Positions 37,217-44,180 of a stretch of DNA of 44,541 nucleotides are shown one piece after another. Within the stretch, counting starts at the first letter, position 1; each line of letters begins with the position of its first letter. The DNA is taken from positions 1 through 44,541 of the forward strand of contig JAFLEE010000035.1 in the NCBI GenBank assembly GCA_017302015.1, in the 5' to 3' direction. A program made the position numbers and the translations under genes. The stretch is from Spirochaetota bacterium. GTDB taxonomy: Bacteria > Spirochaetota > UBA12135 > COTS27 > JAFLEE01. Under the pieces are notes generated by a model that saw nothing but the letters and a program-made list of their open reading frames with translations, did no database searches and had not been told where the DNA came from.

Positions 37217-38696
37217 GAATACGCAGTTCCCGTAGCCGGGTCAGGAGGAAGGCGGAGAAAGTTCTAGAGGCTGGGGTGGAGCGGTTGTAGGAGTCGAGGC
37301 AAGTGACGAGGCGCAGGCGCCTCGGGTCGACTTGGGCGCAGACCGTCCCGCCATCATGGAAGAACCAATGGCGCGTGCCCCAAAGGCTGCCGATGCAGTG
37401 GTGGAGGCGCTGGCCGAGCAGGGCCAAGGCGTAAGGATCCTTCACGCGTAGTACCTCAAGGTCATCGGGGAGCGCGGGGATGATCGCGCGCGCGGGCGCC
37501 GGGATTGGCGCGGGGACTCTGGCCATTGGAAGCGGCCTGGGTGCGGCGTCGGGGATGGGAGGGACATACTGGTCCCAATGCTTCCAGGCCGCGCGGAAGA
37601 CGGTGTCGACGCCCATCATGCCGTGGTTCCAGGAGGCGTCTTTGAGGCACTGGATGAGGTTTCCCGCCACCGGGCGAAGGTGCGCCCGGGCCGGCGTGTA
37701 GCCGAACTCCTCCCAGATGCCCCGGCCATGGAGGATGTAGCGGTGGAGTTCATCCACCCTCCGGAGTTTCCCGGAGAAGGAGTTATCGCGCGGGTCCGCT
37801 CCCGGCATCGGATGGCGAGCGAGGAGTTGGTGGACCGCATCGGGTTGGAGGGGCCCCTGGAGGAAGGCTTGGTCCCAGACGCCGAGGACGTACCACCCGA
37901 GGCGCGTACGGGCCGGGGGATGGCCCTCCCGGCCGCGGCGCACCAAGCCCCCCGCCGGGAGATTGTGGGGGGCGCGTTTGATGAGGTTCGGGGCTTCCCG
38001 GTGCAGGCGCTGCCAAAGGGCCCAAATCGCCGCCCCACGACCGCGTTGCATGAGGCCGAGCCGCATGAGTTGCACGCGCCACGCGCCGAGGGTGGCATCC
38101 CACTCGTCTTCATGGATCGTCTGCGGAAGTTCGAAGTCGAGGGCCGCAAAGAGGCGCTCCACTAGGTGGCGCGCAAAACCCCGCGGGATTCGGGAAAGGT
38201 CTCCTTCCATGATGCGAAGAGGCTCCGGGGCCAGGATGCGCCTCAAAACCCGCCAGGCTTCCACGAAAAGCGGGTGGCGCCATAGGAGCTCGGAGCCCGC
38301 TTCTTCGAGGTCGATGAGGAGGGGGGCATGGGCCCTCGCCGCGATCCCCCCCAAGACTTGGGTCGATTCGAAGCCCTCGGGATTCACGGAGAGCGCAAGG
38401 GATTGGAGGACCCGATCGTTTCGCCCCCGTGACATTACCCGAACCAAGCGCCTCACGGAATCGAGGGAAACTCGGGGGGCGTTCCCCTTCCGTTGCGGAA
38501 AGCGGCGGAAGAGCATGGCGATCTGCCACGCGAGGAAACGCGGCTGGGATCCGAAAAAACTCGCCCAGGGAACCCAGAACGTCTCCCAGCGAAGGTCCCC
38601 CGGGGAGCGGATTGCCGCCTTCACCCCGTCGACCGCGAGCGTGAGAAAAAAATCCAGGCCGCGATCTGACATCCGCAGCGCCTTCGCCATCGCCAT
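37200..38696 (-). CDS. PcfJ-like protein
   Basis: A 498-residue protein of mostly helical, Arg/Leu/Trp-rich sequence. The C-terminal part from about 410 (LRVKDPYALALLGQRLHHCI, then GSLWGTRH) matches the PcfJ-type domain, with the HHC at 432-434 and a later LVTCLDSYNRSTP segment. PcfJ is named from the enterococcal plasmid pCF10; its biochemical role is not established. No recognised nuclease or transposase motif is visible in the first 400 residues. The final residues HARMA and the stop codon are encoded inside the 62-bp repeat array (37200-37216), so the array lies in its 3' end. A TAAAAT box lies at 38738-38743, about 42 bp upstream. The start may be ATG 38696, 38690 or 38669; ribosome sites are weak. 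Confidence 0.75.
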   Translation of the reverse strand: MAMAKALRMSDRGLDFFLTLAVDGVKAAIRSPGDLRWETFWVPWASFFGSQPRFLAWQIAMLFRRFPQRKGNAPRVSLDSVRRLVRVMSRGRNDRVLQSLALSVNPEGFESTQVLGGIAARAHAPLLIDLEEAGSELLWRHPLFVEAWRVLRRILAPEPLRIMEGDLSRIPRGFARHLVERLFAALDFELPQTIHEDEWDATLGAWRVQLMRLGLMQRGRGAAIWALWQRLHREAPNLIKRAPHNLPAGGLVRRGREGHPPARTRLGWYVLGVWDQAFLQGPLQPDAVHQLLARHPMPGADPRDNSFSGKLRRVDELHRYILHGRGIWEEFGYTPARAHLRPVAGNLIQCLKDASWNHGMMGVDTVFRAAWKHWDQYVPPIPDAAPRPLPMARVPAPIPAPARAIIPALPDDLEVLRVKDPYALALLGQRLHHCIGSLWGTRHWFFHDGGTVCAQVDPRRLRLVTCLDSYNRSTPASRTFSAFLLTRLRELRIHARMA

Positions 38697-38900
38697 GGGA
38701 GTAGGATGCCATGATTCCGTGGGGTTCGACTCAACTTATTTTAAATTGCCGACGGGTCGTGGCTGCGGATCGTTACTTACTCGAGATCGCACCTTACTAA
38801 TTTCTGCAATCTCCTTTGACTCCTCGATCTCAAAAGACTCGGGACCCTCCCGATTTTTACCCTCGTTGACGCGATAAAAAAAATACTCACCTTCCCCGCC

Positions 38901-38912
38901 TGAAACGTTTCG
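38901..38912. promoter_or_regulatory. GAAACGTTTC palindrome (LacI-like operator)
   Basis: TGAAACGTTTCG contains the perfect 10-bp palindrome GAAACGTTTC (38902-38911), with a central CG as in LacI-family operators. It is 20 bp from the second palindrome, so two dimers could bind on nearly the same face of the helix. No LacI-type gene is in this window. Confidence 0.4.
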
Positions 38913-38931
38913 ATTCAAGGGTTCCGCGTCA

Positions 38932-38949
38932 GGCGTAAACGTTTACGCC
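38932..38949. promoter_or_regulatory. Perfect 18-bp palindrome (LacI-like operator)
   Basis: GGCGTAAACGTTTACGCC is its own reverse complement over 18 bp. A long perfect dyad with the AAACGTTT core is unlikely by chance in GC-rich DNA, and its form is that of PurR/CcpA-type operators. It lies 80-100 bp upstream of the cysteine-cluster gene and 236 bp upstream of the PcfJ-like gene. Confidence 0.55.
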
Positions 38950-39028
38950 CGCTGCTTTGAACGCGAGGGTCCTGTTCCCACGGCCCTGGGTCGCCCACGC
39001 CCCGAAAAGTGGCGTCGAAGCTCCGTGG

Positions 39029-39391
39029 ATGGCATCATCCCAGCCGATGGAAAAACCCGACGACGCCGAAATGGCCATCCCCGCGGACTGCGTGGCTTGC
39101 GGCGTCTGCTGCTTCTCCGGTCTCGCGGCCTACGCCCGCGTCACCGGGGACGATTGGACCCGCCTCGGGCCCGAGGCCGACCGGCTGGCCCATTTCATCG
39201 ACCACCGCGCCTTCATGCGCATGGTCGATTGCCACTGCATCGCCCTGGATGAACGCAAGGACGACTCGGGCTCCCGCCAGTACTTCTGCACGATCTACGA
39301 GAAGCGCCCCCAGATCTGCCGGGACTTCGAGCGCGGCTCACCCAGATGCCGTGGGGAACTCTGGGCGAAATCCCTCGCGTTCCGCGACTGA
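39029..39391 (+). CDS. YkgJ-family cysteine-cluster protein
   Basis: About 120 residues with the family Cys pattern: CVACGVCCF near 24-32, DCHC near 74, then CTIYEKRPQICRDFERG and a final C. These are thought to bind zinc or iron-sulfur; the biochemical role is unknown. The start is uncertain: ATG 39029 or 39047 (or 38957) all lack a strong ribosome site. It converges on the TAXI gene with 13 bp between stops. Confidence 0.85.
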   Translation: MASSQPMEKPDDAEMAIPADCVACGVCCFSGLAAYARVTGDDWTRLGPEADRLAHFIDHRAFMRMVDCHCIALDERKDDSGSRQYFCTIYEKRPQICRDFERGSPRCRGELWAKSLAFRD

Positions 39392-39404
39392 AACGCCCCG
39401 TGGC

Positions 39405-40775
39405 CTAGGCCGGTGTATTTTCGAGGCGGTGTCGCACGAAATTGATGTGTTGGCGGAGGTTGTAGAATTGGCCGGCGAAGGACGCCGGCATCTTCAGGAG
39501 GTCGACCGCGCGCTCGATCTGGGCGAGGCGCTGGAGATAGAGCGGCCGCGATTCGGGCGCCGGGTGCTTCACGAGGTCCTTCTCGAGCTCCATGATGGCC
39601 CGGTACCAGCGCTGGATGCGCAGGTCGATGCGGATCTTAAAGAGCATGGGGATCAGCCGGATGCCCGGGATGAGCACCACGATGATCGGCACGATCCCGA
39701 TGAGGATCCGGTTGAGCATGCTGGCGAGCCAGAACGGCAGGACCCGATAGAGGAAACTCTTCCCCGATTTGTAATAGTCCGCCGCATCCCGGCTGATGGC
39801 GAACTCGCCCTCGATGGGCGCGGGGAACTCGCCGCGCTTGCGGTAGATGCCCGGGCCGCTATAGAGGGCGCGCGCGGACTCGAGGAGCAGGTCGGAGAGG
39901 GCCGGATGGAGCGTCTTGCGCGCCACGAGGTCGACGGAGGGGCCCACAAGCATCAGATCACGGGCGGGGATATTCCTGCCGAAATCCCAGGTGCCCTGGG
40001 GGACATCGAGGCGGTAGAGGAATGAATTGCGCCGCACGTAGCCGTCGGCCTGGGTGAAATGATACAGGCGGATGCCCTTATCGTTGCGCAATTTGCGCAT
40101 GGTCGAGGAGGAGGCCGAATCGCCCATCAGGAAGGCTACATCGACCTTGTCGGCCAAGAGGGCCTTGGCGGCTTCCTCTCCCTCGAGGAACACGAGCACC
40201 GTCTTCGGGTCATCCGCGACCCCATTGGCCGCCAGGAGGGTCATGGCCGTGCGGTGGGTACCGCTCCCGGGGATGCCCACCGCGATGCGGTGCCCCGCGA
40301 AGCCGGAGATGAGTTCGGTTTCGCCGTCGTTATAGAAGATCTGGATCGGCTCGACATAGAGCGAACCCAAGGACACGAGGCTGGGGTAATTCGTGGGGGA
40401 GGTGTTCCCCATGCGGTAATTGGTGCCGCGGGAAGTGCCGCTGATGACATAGCCGATATCCACGGGGAACGCAGGGTCCGCCAATCGCGTGAGGTTCTCG
40501 AGGGCCCCCGATGAATTGAGGATCTTGAGTTTGACCCCGTTCTTGGCGAGGTCGCGCTGGAGCCGCGCGGCATTGGAGTGGAATTGGCTGCCGACGGGCC
40601 CCGCGCTGATCACCAGGGTATCGGGCGGGGCGGCGTGGAAGAACCAGAAGATCCCGAAGCCGAAAACGAGGAGGGTGAGGAGCACGATGCTGAGGGTCGC
40701 CGCCGGCCCGAGGCCGAAGACCTCGTTGAAATACGCCTGTAGACGGACCAACCCGACCTTTTGGCTGACGCTCAT
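39405..40775 (-). CDS. TAXI-family solute-binding protein with membrane domain
   Basis: A 456-residue protein. An N-terminal transmembrane helix (TLSIVLLTLLVFGFGIFWFF, about 27-46) anchors a TAXI-type periplasmic binding domain (about 52-330). That domain includes TLVISAGPVGSQFHSNAARL and AVGIPGSGTHRTAMTLL, the family signatures. A second hydrophobic region (about 342-383) and a charged helical tail follow. TAXI proteins bring solutes such as glutamate or other organic acids to TRAP transporters; no TRAP permease is visible here, so this may be a sensor-like variant. GAGGAG precedes ATG 40775. It is 83 bp after pfk on the same strand. Confidence 0.88.
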   Translation of the reverse strand: MSVSQKVGLVRLQAYFNEVFGLGPAATLSIVLLTLLVFGFGIFWFFHAAPPDTLVISAGPVGSQFHSNAARLQRDLAKNGVKLKILNSSGALENLTRLADPAFPVDIGYVISGTSRGTNYRMGNTSPTNYPSLVSLGSLYVEPIQIFYNDGETELISGFAGHRIAVGIPGSGTHRTAMTLLAANGVADDPKTVLVFLEGEEAAKALLADKVDVAFLMGDSASSSTMRKLRNDKGIRLYHFTQADGYVRRNSFLYRLDVPQGTWDFGRNIPARDLMLVGPSVDLVARKTLHPALSDLLLESARALYSGPGIYRKRGEFPAPIEGEFAISRDAADYYKSGKSFLYRVLPFWLASMLNRILIGIVPIIVVLIPGIRLIPMLFKIRIDLRIQRWYRAIMELEKDLVKHPAPESRPLYLQRLAQIERAVDLLKMPASFAGQFYNLRQHINFVRHRLENTPA

Positions 40776-40858
40776 GGGATCGCTCCTCGGCGCGGGATTC
40801 GAAACGCGCCCCTAACCATACTCCGCGGCGCCCGAATTATCAAGCCTCGATGCCGGGG

Positions 40859-42196
40859 TCAAAGGTCGGCGAGCCAGTTTTCCTGCCGGGTCGCGGTGAG
40901 CACGCTCTGCCAGAGTTGCTCCTCGGGCCGGATCTTCCGCCGGGACCGGATGGCCAGGGGGATGGGGATGTAGGTGAACTCGCCGTGCCAATAGCCGACC
41001 ACCAGATTGGAGAAGCCCGCCAAGGCGGCATGCACCGCGTTCTGGGCGAGGTGGAGGCAGAAGATGGGATCGGTCCCCTGGGCCGGTACGGAGCGGATGA
41101 GATAACTGGGGTCGAAATATTTCGTGGAGTGCTCCACCCCCCGCGCCTTCAGGTAGCGCCCGATCTCGTCCCGCAGGAACACGCCGATGTCCTCATGGAG
41201 GAGGTTTCCCGAGGCGTCCTTCCCGCGGGTCCCCGCCGTCAGGAGGTCCTGCCCCGCGCCTTCGGCGACGACGACGACCGCATGGTGCTTCCTCTCGAGG
41301 CGGCGCGCGAGGGCCGGCAGGAACCCCCGCTCGCCCTCGAGGGGGAAGGGCACCTCCGGCACCAGGCAGAAATTGACCACCGAATTGACCAGGGTCGCGC
41401 TGGCGGCGATGAAGCCGGAATCTCGCCCCATGAGTTTGACGAGGCCGACGCCGTTCCAGGCGCCCTTGGCTTCCTGGTGGGCGCAGCCGATGACCGGGCT
41501 CGAGGCGCCGACGGCCGTCTCGAACCCGAAGGTGCGTTCGGTGAAGTTGAGGTCGTTATCGATGGTCTTGGGGATGCCCACGACCACCAGTCGGAGACCC
41601 CGTTCCTTCACTTTCCGGGCGATCTCGCCGGCGCCCCGCTGCGTGCCGTCGCCCCCGATGGCGAAGAGCACGTGGATGCCCAACCGGTCGAGGGTATTGA
41701 CCATGCTCTCGACGTCCTGGTTGCCGCGGGAGGAACCGAGGATCGTGCCCCCGTCCTCGTGGATGGTGTCGACGACGTCGGGATCGAGGACGACGGGTTC
41801 GAGGCCGTAGCGCGGTTCCAGCCCCCGGTAGCCGTAGCGGATGCCGAAGATCTTGTCGATGCCGTAGGTGTACCAAAGCGTGTTCACCACGCCCTTGATG
41901 ACGTCGTTGAGGCCCGGGCAGAGCCCCCCGCAAGTGACGATGGCCGCGCGGGTCCATTTCGGGTCGAAATAGATCTTCTCGCGGGGGCCCGCCTGCACGA
42001 AGCCGGGGATCGGCAGGCCCGCCTCGCGCAGGGCCAGGATGCGCCCCGTGTCGTGGAAATAGCAGACCCGGCCGCCGTCGTCGACGAACGGCACGTCGCG
42101 CAGGGGGGAGGGCAGCGTGGGCTCTCCCACCCGGTCGATGGAGAAATCGAGGCGGGCGATCTCCAGGTCTTCGGCGCCGATGTTCGGTTCGGTCAT
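40859..42196 (-). CDS. pfk: 6-phosphofructokinase, TP0108/plant-like group
   Basis: A 445-residue glycolytic kinase that phosphorylates fructose-6-phosphate. The motifs are CGGLCPGLN (89-97), GGDGTQRGA (181-189), PKTIDND (209-215) and MGRDSGFIA (256-264). The Gly in GGDG at the phosphate-donor site points to ATP rather than pyrophosphate, whose enzymes usually have GGDD. The PKTIDND string is shared with the TP0108-like and plant groups. The first 80 residues are an extension typical of this clade. It starts 22 bp after the glycosyltransferase-like gene upstream, with a GGGGGA ribosome site. Confidence 0.93.
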   Translation of the reverse strand: MTEPNIGAEDLEIARLDFSIDRVGEPTLPSPLRDVPFVDDGGRVCYFHDTGRILALREAGLPIPGFVQAGPREKIYFDPKWTRAAIVTCGGLCPGLNDVIKGVVNTLWYTYGIDKIFGIRYGYRGLEPRYGLEPVVLDPDVVDTIHEDGGTILGSSRGNQDVESMVNTLDRLGIHVLFAIGGDGTQRGAGEIARKVKERGLRLVVVGIPKTIDNDLNFTERTFGFETAVGASSPVIGCAHQEAKGAWNGVGLVKLMGRDSGFIAASATLVNSVVNFCLVPEVPFPLEGERGFLPALARRLERKHHAVVVVAEGAGQDLLTAGTRGKDASGNLLHEDIGVFLRDEIGRYLKARGVEHSTKYFDPSYLIRSVPAQGTDPIFCLHLAQNAVHAALAGFSNLVVGYWHGEFTYIPIPLAIRSRRKIRPEEQLWQSVLTATRQENWLADL

Positions 42197-42218
42197 GGGA
42201 TCCCCCGGCAGTCCCCGC

Positions 42219-43592
42219 TCAGGTTCCCTGGCGCATGAGCACCGTCTTCACGGTGCGCAGCAGGATCGTGACGTCGAGCCAGGGATGGTAGTGGTAGCAG
42301 TACCACAGGTCGTACTTGAGTTTCTCGACGGGCCCGGTGTGGTAATCGCCGTGCACCTGCGCCAACCCCGATAGGCCGGGAAGGGCGATGAAGCGCTCCC
42401 CGAAGCCCGGCACCGACTTCTTGAAGGCGTCGACTTCCTTGGCGATGAGCGGCCGCGGGCCGATGAACGACATCTCGCCGCGGATGATGTTGACCAATTG
42501 GGGGAGTTCATCGAGCCGCGTGCGCCGCAGGAAGCGACCCAAGGGCGTGATGCGCGGGTCGCCGCTCTTGGCCTGGGAGAGGTTATGCTCGTCTTCGACG
42601 TACATCGTGCGGAATTTGAAGATGCGGAAGGGCCGCTCGTAGCGCCCGACCCGCGCCTGGGCGAAGATCCCGGGGCCCTTGGAATTGGCGCGCACCGCGA
42701 TGAGCAGGGCGGCCATGAGGGGCGCCGTGAGGAGGAACAGGCTCATGGCCATGAAGAAATCGGCCAAGCGCTTGAAGTCGTAGAGGTTGGAGATGGATTT
42801 CCGGATGCGCACGAAGGGGATGTCGCCGATGCGGATGTATTGGGGCTGCCCGATCATGATCTCGTAGACCCCGGGATCGAGGTAGAGGAAGGTCCCCGCC
42901 ACCGTGCGGCTATCGATGGCCTCGAGGATGCGTTCGCGCATATCGAGGGTCTCGACCGAGAGGAGGACGAGGTCGGGCCGCTGCTCGCGGATGATCCGGT
43001 CGGCGTCGACCCATTTGCCGATGACCCGGTAGACGTAATGGTCGGCCGCGCCCCCCGGCCTCTCCGCCGACTCGTCGAGCACCCCGAGGATGCGCGTGCG
43101 GAAGGCGGCCTGGCGGCGCAATTCGCGCAGCAGCCGCAGGGTCTTGTCGTTGCGGCCGATGACCAGCACCCGTTTCACCGAGTCGCGGAAGAGGATCTGG
43201 AAGAACAGCAGTCGGATGGCGAGTTCTCCCAGGGCGTTGAAGGCCAGGAAGACGATGAGGTTGGACCGGGGGACCGCGAAGGGGTTGGTCAGGTAGAAGG
43301 TGATGGTGATGGCCCCGAACAGGAGCAGCGAGATGACGATGAGGCGCGTGAGGTGCTGGCGGAAACTCCAGCGGAGGTTCTCCTCGTAGAGCCCCAGGCC
43401 GTAACAAAGGAAGCCATAGAGAGCGAGGAACCCCCCAAAATAGAGGAGGAGCTCGGTCGTCACCCGCACCGGCGCCTGGGTGATGAAAAGGCCGAAATTA
43501 TAGGTGCTGCGCAGCCGGAAGGACAGGAGCACGGCCCCCACGAAGACGAGGAGATCGATGACCAGGAGGGCGTTTCTTCGGCCGGTATGCAT
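42219..43592 (-). CDS. Undecaprenyl-phosphate sugar-phosphate transferase, WcaJ/PglC-like
   Basis: A 457-residue polyprenyl glycosylphosphotransferase that starts exopolysaccharide or glycan assembly on undecaprenyl phosphate. About four N-terminal helices are followed by a CoA-binding-like domain (about 140-240), then a helix and the catalytic domain from about 270 to 450. It contains ARVGRYERPFRIFKFRTM, RTRLDELPQLVNIIRGEM and FIGPRPL, the diagnostic bacterial sugar-transferase motifs. It leads a minus-strand run with pfk and the TAXI protein and is divergent from flgB. Confidence 0.93.
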   Translation of the reverse strand: MHTGRRNALLVIDLLVFVGAVLLSFRLRSTYNFGLFITQAPVRVTTELLLYFGGFLALYGFLCYGLGLYEENLRWSFRQHLTRLIVISLLLFGAITITFYLTNPFAVPRSNLIVFLAFNALGELAIRLLFFQILFRDSVKRVLVIGRNDKTLRLLRELRRQAAFRTRILGVLDESAERPGGAADHYVYRVIGKWVDADRIIREQRPDLVLLSVETLDMRERILEAIDSRTVAGTFLYLDPGVYEIMIGQPQYIRIGDIPFVRIRKSISNLYDFKRLADFFMAMSLFLLTAPLMAALLIAVRANSKGPGIFAQARVGRYERPFRIFKFRTMYVEDEHNLSQAKSGDPRITPLGRFLRRTRLDELPQLVNIIRGEMSFIGPRPLIAKEVDAFKKSVPGFGERFIALPGLSGLAQVHGDYHTGPVEKLKYDLWYCYHYHPWLDVTILLRTVKTVLMRQGT

Positions 43593-43705
43593 GGGGGGGG
43601 CCCGGGCTCGCCGGGGCTATAGAGTACCCTTTTTTCGGCCAAAACAGAAGCCCGAACCCCGAATCGGGAGCCCCCCGAAGTCCCCGGCCCCTGGAAAAAA
43701 GGCTC

Positions 43706-43737
43706 TTGCCCCCCGGGAAAATCCCGATAAATAGCCT
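43706..43737 (+). promoter_or_regulatory. Candidate promoter with near-zero leader for flgB
   Basis: TTGCCC (43706-43711) and TAAATA (43728-43733) are 16 bp apart, resembling a sigma-70 pair. Only four bases separate the -10-like box from ATG 43738, so transcription would begin at or next to the start codon. No Shine-Dalgarno sequence is present in the intervening bases. The string CCCGATAA (43723-43730) also resembles a sigma-28 -10. A CGGGA/TCCCG dyad (43714-43726) overlaps the spacer. Confidence 0.35.
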
Positions 43738-44163
43738 ATGTTCGGAAATTCCCTTTTCGGCAAATCCCTCGACATCCAGCAGCGTATCCTCGGCGTCGAC
43801 AGCCTGCGCAAAGAGGTGATCGCCGACAATATCGCCAATGTGGACACGCCCCAATTCAAGCGGAAAATGGTGAGTTTCGAGAGCGAACTCAACCGGGCCC
43901 TCGACAGCGAGACCGCCGAATCGGTCCCGACGAACCGAACCGAGAGCCGGCATTTCGACTTCAACGAGCGCAAGGATTGGCGCGGGGTCCAAAGCCGCAT
44001 CCAGGTCGAGTACGACACGAATTACCGAAACGACAAGAACAACGTCGACATCGAAAAAGAGATGGGCGACGAGGTCAAGAACACCCTGCACTACCAGGCC
44101 TTGACCCAGGCGATCAGCGGTTCCTTCCGCCGCCTGCGCAGCGTCTTCAGCCAAGCGGCCTGA
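43738..44163 (+). CDS. flgB: Flagellar proximal rod protein FlgB
   Basis: FlgB is part of the proximal rod of the flagellar basal body and is exported by the FliI system. The 141-residue protein has the rod signature IADNIANVDTPQFKRKMVSFESELNRAL, with ANVDTP near 38-43. The C-terminus LTQAISGSFRRLRSVFSQAA is the usual rod-protein tail helix. Length and wording resemble spirochaete FlgB. It is the first gene of a plus-strand operon, followed 17 bp later by flgC, and lies 37 kb from fliF in the opposite orientation. Confidence 0.96.
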   Translation: MFGNSLFGKSLDIQQRILGVDSLRKEVIADNIANVDTPQFKRKMVSFESELNRALDSETAESVPTNRTESRHFDFNERKDWRGVQSRIQVEYDTNYRNDKNNVDIEKEMGDEVKNTLHYQALTQAISGSFRRLRSVFSQAA

Positions 44164-44180
44164 TAGGGGGGCCTTGAACC

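Larger units (their letters stand above)
38697..39028. other. 332-bp divergent region between PcfJ-like and cysteine-cluster genes
   Basis: No gene is visible. The region is AT-rich near 38730-38890, with a candidate -10 (TAAAAT, minus strand) for the PcfJ-like gene. It carries two AACGTT-centred palindromes (listed separately) about 200-250 bp upstream of that gene and 80-130 bp upstream of the plus-strand gene. Confidence 0.5.

Noticed and set aside
36808-37267. Three overlapping plus-strand open frames across the 62-bp repeats, each translating to repeated RALGTGLTPSGRR-like text
   Set aside because: The same peptide cycles through all frames because the unit is 62 bp; there is no ribosome site or known family. 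The open frames are a by-product of GC-rich repeats.
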